A stretch of DNA of 64,000 nt from positions 2,480,001 through 2,544,000 of the forward strand of contig NZ_CP041185.1 in assembly GCF_006517255.1 (NCBI RefSeq), in the 5' to 3' direction. Shown piece by piece: positions 27,614 through 35,568 of this stretch (the first letter of the stretch is position 1; each line of letters opens with the position of its first letter). The stretch comes from Janthinobacterium tructae. GTDB taxonomy: Bacteria; Pseudomonadota; Gammaproteobacteria; Burkholderiales; Burkholderiaceae_D. Below the pieces are notes generated by a model that saw nothing but the letters and a program-made list of their open reading frames with translations, made no database searches and was not told the DNA's origin. A program made the translations under genes and the position numbers.

Positions 27614-28606
27614 CTATTTGATGCTGACACGGGAAATTGTGCCACCGGCAACGGTCGGCAGATCCAGCTTGGTACCGCGCAAGGTTGCCTGCACGACACC
27701 CGGTTTGCCCACCACCAGAGTGGCCGGTCCCGTGATATCGAACGTTTCCGTGCTGCCCGCCTTGACCATGCGCGAAATCAGCGGCGTGCTGCCTGGGCGG
27801 CGGATTTCCACCCAGGAATCCTGCTCCACCTTCAACACCAGCGTATTCGCGCCCACGGCAGCGGCGGCGGCCGGCGCGACGGCAGCCGTTGTCGCTGGCG
27901 TCGTCGCCGGAGCAGCTGCTGGCGGCACGGCGGCGGCCGGCGCCGAAGCGACGTTGGTGGCAGGTGCGCCCGTCTGCGTATCGTTGCCTGGCGGCGGCGG
28001 TACGGAAATCAGGGGCACGGACGGCGTCTGCACGGGCGTCAAGTCCTGGCCCGGCTTGATCAGGGTCGTCTCCACAGGGCCAACGTCCGCATGCGCGGTT
28101 TCTTTCTCGGCGTGCGAGGACACCAGGCTGGCGGGTACATAGCCGAGCTTGTAAGCGCCAAAGGCGGCGGCCACGACGACGGCCACGGCGCCGGCGATCC
28201 AGAGGGGAGTCTGGTTCGACGAGCGCTGCGTCATCGACGGGAAGCGCGATTCGGAAAACGTGGCGGAAATTTCACGCCGCACGGGCGCGGCCGGGTCTTG
28301 CGCCGGCGCCGGATGGACTTCGATCATGGCCACCAGCGGCGCCGCATCGAGACGCACCACCTTGGCGTAGGCGCGCACGAAACCGCGCACCACGGCCAGG
28401 TTCGGCAACGCCGCCATGTCGCCAGCTTCCAGCGCGATCACCTGGCGTGGCGCCAGCTTGAGCTGGTCGGCCACCTGCTCCACCGGCCAGCCCAGCGCTT
28501 CACGCTGCGCCTTCAACTGTGCGCCTGCCAACGCAAGATTGCCCTGGGGCTGCTGCTGAGGCGTTTCTGCCCACTCTGAATTCATTGGTATCCCTGTCTC
28601 ACTCAT
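27614..28606 (-). CDS. rodZ: RodZ-like helix-turn-helix membrane protein
   Basis: A 330-aa protein with an N-terminal Xre-type helix-turn-helix ([20 protein letters not shown]), one membrane segment near the middle ([20 protein letters not shown]), an Ala/Pro/Thr-rich spacer and a C-terminal DUF4115 beta domain ([25 protein letters not shown]). This is the RodZ layout: the cytoplasmic domain contacts MreB and supports rod shape. I chose ATG 28606, which overlaps the pilF stop by eight bases; ATG 28573 (MNSEW), after ACAGGGA, is an alternative. Confidence 0.9.
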   Translation of the reverse strand: MSETGIPMNSEWAETPQQQPQGNLALAGAQLKAQREALGWPVEQVADQLKLAPRQVIALEAGDMAALPNLAVVRGFVRAYAKVVRLDAAPLVAMIEVHPAPAQDPAAPVRREISATFSESRFPSMTQRSSNQTPLWIAGAVAVVVAAAFGAYKLGYVPASLVSSHAEKETAHADVGPVETTLIKPGQDLTPVQTPSVPLISVPPPPGNDTQTGAPATNVASAPAAAVPPAAAPATTPATTAAVAPAAAAAVGANTLVLKVEQDSWVEIRRPGSTPLISRMVKAGSTETFDITGPATLVVGKPGVVQATLRGTKLDLPTVAGGTISRVSIK

Positions 28607-29387
28607 CAAACGCCCCATTTTGATAAGCAGCATATTCGGGGGAGCCGGAATGGTGGTTGCGCAAATGCGCCCCCAGGCCAGCTTCCGCACCCGCATCCCC
28701 GAGCTTATGCTGCACCTTGATCCCGAGCCACAGCACATCGGCCGTCTGGCTCTCCATTGTCGCTACTTTACCGAGCCGCTCAAGGTAATGAGCCGCCTGC
28801 CGGTAGTCTTGCTGTTGGTAATACACGCGCACCAGGCCGGCATACGTGATGGCCACGCCAGGTGCGATGCGCTCCGCCTTGAGCCAGTAGCTGGCGGCGC
28901 GCGGGTAATCTTGCATGATCAGGCTGCACGCCGCCGCATTATGCAGCGCCAGTTCAGGCGTGCCATAGGCAACATCTTGCAATGCAGCATCAAAATACGC
29001 CAACGACTGCGCCGCGCGCCCGGTCTGGCACAGAAACAGGCCATAATTATTGCTCAACTCGGGATTGTGGGGCGCGAGGCGCAATGCGTAAAGAAAATCT
29101 TTTTCGGCAGCCACAGGTTGGCGCAGGGCAGCAAAAATCAGGGCGCGCATGCCGCGTACCTGGGCGTTCTCCGGTACCAGCTGCACCGCCTGCTCTGCCT
29201 CGGCCAAGGCCACCACAAACTGGTCTTGCATATAATAGGCGCTGGCCAGCTGCAAGCGCAAGGCGGCGCGCTGTTCGACAGATGCGGCTTGCTCCTCGTC
29301 CGCGGTGGAAGCACAGCCGGCCAGCAACACACCCAGGCTGAGAACAGCTGCGGCAAGTGCGCCAGGATAAGCCATGCTTCCCCGCAT
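28599..29387 (-). CDS. pilF: Type IV pilus biogenesis/stability lipoprotein PilF (PilW)
   Basis: A 262-aa outer-membrane lipoprotein with TPR repeats that supports PilQ secretin multimerisation. The signal peptide ends at LLAGC with Cys25, and TPR-type repeats follow (ASAYYMQDQFVVALAEAEQA, NYGLFLCQTGRAAQSLAYFD, VRVYYQQQDYRQAAHYLERL). The start ATG at 29387 overlaps the rlmN stop (TGATG). An in-frame ATG at 29375 is possible. The order rlmN-pilF-rodZ-ispG is conserved. Confidence 0.93.
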   Translation of the reverse strand: MRGSMAYPGALAAAVLSLGVLLAGCASTADEEQAASVEQRAALRLQLASAYYMQDQFVVALAEAEQAVQLVPENAQVRGMRALIFAALRQPVAAEKDFLYALRLAPHNPELSNNYGLFLCQTGRAAQSLAYFDAALQDVAYGTPELALHNAAACSLIMQDYPRAASYWLKAERIAPGVAITYAGLVRVYYQQQDYRQAAHYLERLGKVATMESQTADVLWLGIKVQHKLGDAGAEAGLGAHLRNHHSGSPEYAAYQNGAFDE

Positions 29388-30562
29388 CAGGAGCGGATCT
29401 CCACGATCTTGCCGAAATTGGCGCCGAATTTTTCCTGATACTCGGTCATTTTCTCCATGCGTTCCTGCACCCGCGTGCGATCTTTGACTTCGCCGGCCAG
29501 CTGGCCGCAGGCCGCATCGATATCGTCGCCGCGCGTCTTGCGCACGGTGGTGATGATGCCGCCATCCATCAGCACCTGGGCAAAGGCCTTGATGCGCGGG
29601 TTTTTCGAGCGGAACAGGCCCGACTCGGGGAAAGGATTGAACGGGATCAGGTTGAACTTGCAATTCACGCCGAACTCGCGGTCTTGCACCAGCGCCAGCA
29701 GTTCGTGCGCGTGCTCGTCGCTGTCGTTGACGCCATCGAGCATGCAGTATTCAAACGTGATGAAGTCGCGCGGGGCGAATTCCAGGTAGCGCTTGCAGGC
29801 CGCCATCAATTCCTTCAGCGGGTATTTCTTGTTCAGTGGAATCAAACCATCGCGCAAAGCGTCGTTCGAGGCGTGCAGCGAGACGGCCAGGGCCACCGGC
29901 ACTTCCTGCGACAGCTTGTCCATCATCGGTACGACGCCCGAGGTCGACAGGGTCACGCGGCGGCGCGACAGGCCGTAGGCGTTGTCGTCGAGCATCAATT
30001 TCAGGGCCGTGACGGTCGGTTCAAAGTTCAGCAGGGGCTCGCCCATGCCCATCATCACCACGTTGGTGATCTGGCGCTCGCCTTTCGGGCCCGGTTCGAT
30101 GCCCTTGGTGCGGCGCAATTCAAATTCCGCCATCCACAGCTGGCCGATGATTTCGCCAACGCTGAGGTTGCGGTTGAAGCCCTGCTTGCCCGTCGAGCAG
30201 AAGCGGCAGTTCACGGCGCAGCCGGCCTGGGTCGAGATACACAGGGTGCCGCGGTTTTCTTCCGGAATGAACACGGCTTCCACGGCATTGCCATTGCCCA
30301 CGTCGACCAGCCACTTGCGCGTGCCGTCCGTCGACGTGTGGTCGCTGATGATGGCCGGGGCGCGCACTTCGGCGCGCGTGGCCAGCTTGTCGCGCAGCGA
30401 CTTGGCCAGGTCCGTCATGGCGTCGAAATCGGAAGCGCCGAACTGGTGTATCCAACGTTGCAATTGTTTCGCACGAAACGGTTTCTCTCCCAACTCGGCG
30501 CAGTAGGCGATGAGTTGCGCGGGATCGAGGTCCAGCAAGTTGGTGAGGGTCGTCGTATTCAT
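29387..30562 (-). CDS. rlmN: 23S rRNA A2503 / tRNA A37 C2-methyltransferase
   Basis: A 391-aa radical SAM methyltransferase. The CxxxCxxC cluster is CAVNCRFC within [19 protein letters not shown], followed by [10 protein letters not shown] and the methylatable Cys region near the C-terminus ([19 protein letters not shown]). It methylates A2503 of 23S rRNA and A37 of some tRNAs. It lies between ndk and pilF. Confidence 0.97.
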   Translation of the reverse strand: MNTTTLTNLLDLDPAQLIAYCAELGEKPFRAKQLQRWIHQFGASDFDAMTDLAKSLRDKLATRAEVRAPAIISDHTSTDGTRKWLVDVGNGNAVEAVFIPEENRGTLCISTQAGCAVNCRFCSTGKQGFNRNLSVGEIIGQLWMAEFELRRTKGIEPGPKGERQITNVVMMGMGEPLLNFEPTVTALKLMLDDNAYGLSRRRVTLSTSGVVPMMDKLSQEVPVALAVSLHASNDALRDGLIPLNKKYPLKELMAACKRYLEFAPRDFITFEYCMLDGVNDSDEHAHELLALVQDREFGVNCKFNLIPFNPFPESGLFRSKNPRIKAFAQVLMDGGIITTVRKTRGDDIDAACGQLAGEVKDRTRVQERMEKMTEYQEKFGANFGKIVEIRS

Positions 30563-30643
30563 GATCTTGTCTATTCTAAAAATCCGTCCCCGCGCGCATC
30601 CGGAGCAAAAACTCCACAGCGCAGCGGGAACAGGGGGTGATAA

Positions 30644-30680
30644 GTTATTTCACAGATAACGCCAGGAAATAACGTTATCT
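30644..30680 (-). other. Interleaved inverted repeats between ndk and rlmN (pseudoknot or alternative hairpins)
   Basis: Minus strand, seven bases after the ndk stop: AGATAACG (30680-30673) pairs with CGTTATCT (30661-30654). The loop contains GTTATTTC (30673-30666), which can pair with GAAATAAC (30651-30644) further on. The two stems interlock. There is no T-run. Confidence 0.5.
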
Positions 30681-30687
30681 AAGGCAA

Positions 30688-31104
30688 TTAAGCCTTCAGT
30701 TCTGGGAAGAAGTAAGCGATTTCCACTTTAGCAGCTTCGACAGCGTCGGAACCGTGTACGGCGTTGGCGTCGATCGAATCGGCGAAATCGGCGCGGATCG
30801 TGCCTTTTTCTGCTTTCTTCGGATCGGTCGCGCCCATCAGGTCACGGTGGGCCAGAACGGCGTTTTCGCCTTCCAGGGCCTGGATCATGACGGGACCGGA
30901 AACCATGAAGTCGACCAGATCTTTGAAGAAGCCGCGTTCTTTGTGCGCTGCGTAGAAACCTTCAGCTTGTTCGCGCGACAGTTGGGTCATGCGTGCCGCA
31001 ACGATTTTCAGGCCAGCGTTTTCAAAACGGGTGTAAATTTGACCGATGACGTTTTTTGCAACTGCGTCTGGTTTGATGATCGACAGGGTGCGTTCGATTG
31101 CCAT
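30688..31104 (-). CDS. ndk: Nucleoside diphosphate kinase
   Basis: A 138-aa NDK, which equilibrates nucleoside di- and triphosphates via a phospho-His. The active-site His is in NAVHGSDA, and [15 protein letters not shown] and the RADF loop are present. ATG 31104 follows GGAG at good spacing; the frame stays open upstream but has no support. It is the first gene of the long minus-strand housekeeping run and divergent from the BI-1 gene. Confidence 0.98.
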   Translation of the reverse strand: MAIERTLSIIKPDAVAKNVIGQIYTRFENAGLKIVAARMTQLSREQAEGFYAAHKERGFFKDLVDFMVSGPVMIQALEGENAVLAHRDLMGATDPKKAEKGTIRADFADSIDANAVHGSDAVEAAKVEIAYFFPELKA

Positions 31105-31326
31105 GTGTGAAAACTCCAATAAAAAGTAAGGTTTAAAACGGTAAATTGATAACTCAATCAACCTTTGATTTTACCATACTCCACCCCATATCACCCAGAC
31201 AGGCAGGTGGGCATCTTCCGCCCCCGCCTGAGTTTAATTAAATCTTAAGCTGGTTTTTTTGTAAAAACCGGGGTCCATGCTATCCTTGGGCAAAGTAGTA
31301 ATTTGAATTGACAACACGGAGGCACT

Positions 31327-32013
31327 ATGAATCAGAACATGCAACGCACCTTTGACCTGTCGGGGGGCATGCAGCAAGTCCGCCATCAGGTCTTGCGCAA
31401 CACTTACTGGCTGCTGGCACTGTCCATGATACCGACCGTGCTGGGCGCCTTCATCGGCGTGCAAATGCACTTGCCGATGCTGACCGGCGGCATGGGTTTC
31501 ATCATCTTCATGGCCGTCGCATTCGGCTTCATGTACGCGATTGAGAAAACCAAGAACTCGGGCCTCGGCGTTGCCGTCCTGCTGGGCTTCACCTTCTTCA
31601 TGGGCCTGATGCTCACGCCTATCCTGACGCGCACGCTCGGCTACTCGAACGGCGGCATGCTGATCATGACGGCATTCGGCGGCACGGCCACCATCCTGGC
31701 CGTGATGGCGACGATCGCCACGGTATCGAAGCGCGACTTCTCGGCCATGGGCAAATGGCTGTTCGCCGGCGTGATCGTGCTGATCCTGGCATCGGTGGCG
31801 AACATCTTCCTGGGCCTGTCGGCACTGTCGATCGTGATCTCCATGGTCGCCATCGCCATCTTCTCGGCCTACATCCTGTATGACGTGCAGCAAATCATCA
31901 ACGGCGGCGAGACCAACTACATCTCGGCCACCCTGCGCATCTACCTGGACGTGTACAACATCTTCACCAGCCTGCTCTCTTTGTTGGGCTTCGCTGGCGG
32001 CAGCCGCGACTAA
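31327..32013 (+). CDS. Bax inhibitor-1 / YccA family membrane protein
   Basis: A 228-aa protein with seven hydrophobic segments and the BI-1 signatures ETNYISATLRIYLDVYNIF and ILYDVQQII near the C-terminus. It starts at ATG 31327 after CGGAGG. Bacterial YccA binds FtsH and protects SecY from degradation; other members are pH-sensitive calcium leak channels. The role here is inferred from family. An FtsH link would fit the HflKC genes in the same window, but the genes are not adjacent. Confidence 0.93.
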   Translation: MNQNMQRTFDLSGGMQQVRHQVLRNTYWLLALSMIPTVLGAFIGVQMHLPMLTGGMGFIIFMAVAFGFMYAIEKTKNSGLGVAVLLGFTFFMGLMLTPILTRTLGYSNGGMLIMTAFGGTATILAVMATIATVSKRDFSAMGKWLFAGVIVLILASVANIFLGLSALSIVISMVAIAIFSAYILYDVQQIINGGETNYISATLRIYLDVYNIFTSLLSLLGFAGGSRD

Positions 32014-32090
32014 GCGCTAGCGCAAAAACGCCCAAGGCGGCGTTGCAGTGCCTCGCCCTGAACGTTTTATGCACTGCGATGAAAAAGAGA

Positions 32091-32117
32091 AAAGCCGACC
32101 CTCGGGTCGGCTTTTTT
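32091..32117. terminator. Rho-independent terminator after the BI-1 gene
   Basis: AAAGCCGACC-CTC-GGGTCGGCTTTTTT. Symmetrical A and T tracts allow it to serve both the plus-strand BI-1 gene and the converging LysR gene. Confidence 0.93.
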
Positions 32118-32130
32118 ACGTCTGCAGCAT

Positions 32131-32976
32131 CTACTTGCTCTTCTCCGCCACCTCGCGCAGGCAGGCGCGGGCGCGGTCCAGGGTCGGGTTGTCGCGCTGG
32201 GCAGCATACACGGCGTAGGCGGAATGCGAGAATTCGGGCGCGTTGCGCACGCGGTACAAGAGGCCCGCATCGAGGTATGGTTGCGCGCTGCCGATGCGAA
32301 AGTAACTGGCGCCGCCCACTTCCAGCAGGTACACGAGGGCCAGCGGCCCCAGCGAAATCGACACGGGCGGGCTGCTCAACTCCGGGTACGTCGCCTGGTG
32401 GTTGGCCGCGAAGCTGGGTCCCCAGTCCACATACACATACGTATCGGCATGCATCTGCCCATCGGCGCGCGTGGTGACCATCACCAGTTTTTCCTCGGCC
32501 AGCAATTCGCTGGCCAGGCCCGGGCGCTGCGGCGGGTTGTACAGCACGGCCAGGTCGAGCGAGCCGTCGTGCACGGCGTCGAGCAGGCGCGCCGGGCTGT
32601 CGACTTCCGCGCGCAAGGCGATCTCGGGGCAGTCGCGGCTCATGCGTATCAGCCAGTCACCGAGCAGCGGCTGCCACAGGCTCAATTCGCAGCCGATGCT
32701 GACGGCGTCGTCGCGCCCCGGCGGCAAGGCCACCTGGTGGCGCGCCCGCTCCCACACCTGCACCATGGTGGCCGCATGGCGCATGAAGCGCTCGCCGGCC
32801 GACGTCAGACGCGCGCCCGCCTTGTTGCGCACGAATAGCTGGCGCCCCAGCTGCTGCTCCAGCGTGCGGATGCGGGCGCTGACGGCCGTTTGCGTCACAT
32901 GCATGCGCTCGGCCGCCATGATGAAACTGCCGCAGGAAGCCACTTCGAGGAAGGTACGCGCTTGATTGATATCCAT
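32131..32976 (-). CDS. LysR-family transcriptional regulator
   Basis: A 281-aa LysR-type regulator. The N-terminal winged helix (NQARTFLEVASCGSFIMAAE, then TQTAVSARIRTLEQQLG) is clear, followed by a substrate-binding domain with DLAVLYNPPQRPGL. The start is ATG 32976; a TTG immediately before it adds one residue. It ends 28 bases downstream of cfa in direction of transcription, so the two may be cotranscribed (cfa first). The effector is unknown. Confidence 0.9.
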   Translation of the reverse strand: MDINQARTFLEVASCGSFIMAAERMHVTQTAVSARIRTLEQQLGRQLFVRNKAGARLTSAGERFMRHAATMVQVWERARHQVALPPGRDDAVSIGCELSLWQPLLGDWLIRMSRDCPEIALRAEVDSPARLLDAVHDGSLDLAVLYNPPQRPGLASELLAEEKLVMVTTRADGQMHADTYVYVDWGPSFAANHQATYPELSSPPVSISLGPLALVYLLEVGGASYFRIGSAQPYLDAGLLYRVRNAPEFSHSAYAVYAAQRDNPTLDRARACLREVAEKSK

Positions 32977-33004
32977 CAAGCCATGATATCAGCTGCCGCG
33001 CATC

Positions 33005-34192
33005 TCAACTGACACGCTCGTAGCCGCCCAGCACGCCCTGCTTCGACAAGACCCATTGCCACAGCTGCAAGTCGCGCGCGCGGAAGGCTCCGGCGCAAGA
33101 CAGCAAGTAATACGACCACATGCGGTGGAAGCGCTCGCCCAGCTGGGCGGAAAAGCGCGGCCACGCCTGCTCGAAATTGGCGTGCCAGGCCATCAGGGTC
33201 TGGTCATAGTCGGCGCCGAAGTTGTGCAGGTCTTCGGCCACAAAAAGATCATCGATGGCGTCGCCGATTTGCCCGAGCGACGGCAAGTCGCCGTTCGGGA
33301 AGATGTATTTGTCGATCCACGGGTCGCACGCGGATTGGCGCTTGTTCTTGCCGATCGTGTGCAGCAGGAACAGGCCGTCGTCTTCCAGGCAGCGGTGCGC
33401 CACCTCCATGAAGGTGCGGTGGTTCTTGTGTCCCACGTGTTCGAACATGCCGATGCTGACGATGCGATCGAATTTTTCATCGGTATCGCGGTAATCCTGC
33501 AGGCGGAAATCCAGCTTGTCCCCGCCCGGCATGCCGCGCGCATACGCGACCTGCTCTTGCGAGATGGTCACGCCCACGCACTGCACCTGATATTTTTCCG
33601 CCGCATAACGCATGAAACTGCCCCAGCCGCAGCCGATGTCGAGCACGCGCATGCCCGGTTCCAGCCTGAGCTTGCGGCAGATCAGATCGAGCTTGGCTTC
33701 CTGCGCCTCGGCCAGATTGGCCGCATCCTTCCAGTAGCCGCAGGTATAGGTCATGCGCGCATCGAGCATGGCCGCATAGAAGGCATTGCCCAGGTCATAG
33801 TGTTCCTTGCCCACCATCCACGCGCGGCGCTCCGTCTGCAGGTTGAACAGGCGCGCAGTCAGCGCGTGGAAGACCAGGCGCATCGGGCGCACGTCGTCGG
33901 CCACCCTGGCGCGCAACAGATGACAAAAGAATTCGTCGAGCTGGCTCGCATCCCAGTCGCCATCCATGTACGCTTCGCCCAGGCCCAGGTTGCCGCTGGC
34001 GAAAGCCCGTTCCGGCACGCCCGGTTTGCGCAGCTGCATGTCCCAGGCGGCGCGCCCATTCAGGTGGATGCCGGCCCTGGCCAGCAATTCGGCCGCTTCG
34101 CGCGTCAGCCGCGTGTCGAGCTGGAGTCCGGCACTACCGGCCTGTGCTTGTTGCAACTGCATTGCTGCTTGTGTCGTTTGCTGCGTGTTCAT
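33005..34192 (-). CDS. cfa: Cyclopropane-fatty-acyl-phospholipid synthase
   Basis: A 395-aa SAM-dependent enzyme that adds a methylene bridge to unsaturated acyl chains of membrane phospholipids. The SAM-binding motif VLDIGCGWGSFMRYAAEK, the lipid-side GKEHYDLGNAFYAAML and the conserved FEHVGHKNH are visible. It has full length. The upstream region is AT-rich with inverted repeats. In other bacteria cfa is induced on entry to stationary phase by RpoS, whose gene is about 5 kb away; whether that holds here is inference. Confidence 0.96.
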   Translation of the reverse strand: MNTQQTTQAAMQLQQAQAGSAGLQLDTRLTREAAELLARAGIHLNGRAAWDMQLRKPGVPERAFASGNLGLGEAYMDGDWDASQLDEFFCHLLRARVADDVRPMRLVFHALTARLFNLQTERRAWMVGKEHYDLGNAFYAAMLDARMTYTCGYWKDAANLAEAQEAKLDLICRKLRLEPGMRVLDIGCGWGSFMRYAAEKYQVQCVGVTISQEQVAYARGMPGGDKLDFRLQDYRDTDEKFDRIVSIGMFEHVGHKNHRTFMEVAHRCLEDDGLFLLHTIGKNKRQSACDPWIDKYIFPNGDLPSLGQIGDAIDDLFVAEDLHNFGADYDQTLMAWHANFEQAWPRFSAQLGERFHRMWSYYLLSCAGAFRARDLQLWQWVLSKQGVLGGYERVS

Positions 34193-34325
34193 GCCCTGCC
34201 GCCTCCAGATGGTTGTGGGTGCTGGTGCGCCGGCACGTCTACTCAGAGGTCCGGCGGCGCAGCAGCGATAAAATTATCTACCCCTCATCCGCATCTGGAT
34301 AATGAAACATCATGATCATTCATAT

Positions 34326-34387
34326 CAAAATAATTGCCGCAAAATGATTTGAATAAATTATTTTGTGGAAATATCTTATACAAGATA
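34326..34387. promoter_or_regulatory. AT-rich inverted repeats upstream of cfa
   Basis: CAAAATAATT (34326-34335) and AATTATTTTG (34356-34365) form a perfect 10-bp inverted repeat. TATCTT-ATAC-AAGATA follows at 34372-34387. This AT-rich stretch is out of character with the GC-rich surroundings and lies 134-195 bases before cfa, so it probably holds promoter or regulator sites. The rest of 34193-34458 shows nothing clear. Confidence 0.45.
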
Positions 34388-34458
34388 CCTACCGTAGCAT
34401 GAAAAAAGCTGCCTGTACGGCGGCTGTTCGCGGCAAGTTCGCACCATCCGCATCACGA

Positions 34459-35493
34459 TCAAAAGTCGTGATTCGACGGATACTTGCTGTAAAAATCGTT
34501 ATCCCATTTGAAGTTGGTAAACGCCACGGTGAGGGAAATATCGAGCGCTTCGACAAAATGCCAGCAGCCGACGGGCAAAAACAGGATTTCGCCCGGCGCC
34601 AGCACGCATTCGCGCACCTGCACGTCGGCCATCAGCGGGTAGCGCTGCAGGTCGATGACGCGCCCGTCGACGGGGGTAAAACAGTGGCGCTGGTTGTACA
34701 CGCGCGCCACCTCGCAGGCGGCCATGATGCGCAGCCGCTTGCGCCCTTTTACCTGTGCCATGAAGTTGTTCGTCAGGTCGTGGTGGAACGGCGTCACGGT
34801 GCCAGCCGGGCCGAACCATAAAAAGCCCGTGGGACCGCCCTCCTGCTTCAGGTATTCGGGCAGCTGGCCGATATCGTCCCACAGCTCGCGCAGTGCCTGC
34901 CGGTTTTGCGAATTGTTGTTCGCCGTCATATAGAAATCGTTGGTCGTGCCGCTGCTCTCGACCAGGCTGGCGTATTCGCCAAAGGCCATCTTGCGCTTGT
35001 GCGCCACGCTGTTCATTTCGTACTGGGCGTCCGCTTCGCGGCCGAACTGCACTTCCACTTCGCGCCGTGCATAGTGTTCGCGAAAATAGGCCGGACTCCA
35101 TTTTCGGAGCGCCGGCCAGTCATCGAGCATGCCGGTGATGATCACGGGCTGGTTGGCGGCGTAATACTCGTCGAGGAATTGCTGCGCGGACAGCTTGTCG
35201 CGGCGGGGTATCTCGGGCGAACGCAGCTGATTCAGCTTGCGCTGGATGTCGATCACCCAGTCGCGCTTGGCCAGCCGGTTCGACAGGCGCACGGCGCCGG
35301 CAAGATACGGGCTGTGCAACGCCAGTTCGATTTCGCGGCGCGCCTGGGGCTCCGCGATGCCGGCCTGTTGCAGCACCGGCATCAGCGCCGACGGATGACT
35401 GCCCAGCATGAGGTTTTCCGCGATCCAGCTGCGCCACTCGCGGCTCAGCTCCTGTTCCTGCTGCTTTGCTCCCAATGTCGATACGGCTGCCAT
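34459..35493 (-). CDS. JmjC-like cupin (cupin_8) hydroxylase
   Basis: A 344-aa protein of the cupin_8 / JmjC family. Such proteins are Fe(II)- and 2-oxoglutarate-dependent oxygenases, related to FIH hydroxylases. The iron triad is visible as the HxD/E-type motif FHHDLTNN (H237, D239) and H312 in PVGCWHFVEAL. NQPVIITGMLDDWPALRKW is the typical entry of the domain. The first 110 residues form a helical N-terminal region. AAGGAG eight bases before ATG 35493 sets the start. The substrate is unknown: a protein side chain, an RNA, or a small molecule (natural product clusters carry relatives). Confidence 0.85.
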   Translation of the reverse strand: MAAVSTLGAKQQEQELSREWRSWIAENLMLGSHPSALMPVLQQAGIAEPQARREIELALHSPYLAGAVRLSNRLAKRDWVIDIQRKLNQLRSPEIPRRDKLSAQQFLDEYYAANQPVIITGMLDDWPALRKWSPAYFREHYARREVEVQFGREADAQYEMNSVAHKRKMAFGEYASLVESSGTTNDFYMTANNNSQNRQALRELWDDIGQLPEYLKQEGGPTGFLWFGPAGTVTPFHHDLTNNFMAQVKGRKRLRIMAACEVARVYNQRHCFTPVDGRVIDLQRYPLMADVQVRECVLAPGEILFLPVGCWHFVEALDISLTVAFTNFKWDNDFYSKYPSNHDF

Positions 35494-35568
35494 TATCTGT
35501 CTCCTTTTTATATGCATCAGCGGCCGGACAGCATGCACCGTCCGGCCGCGCCCTACCCTAACGACGCA

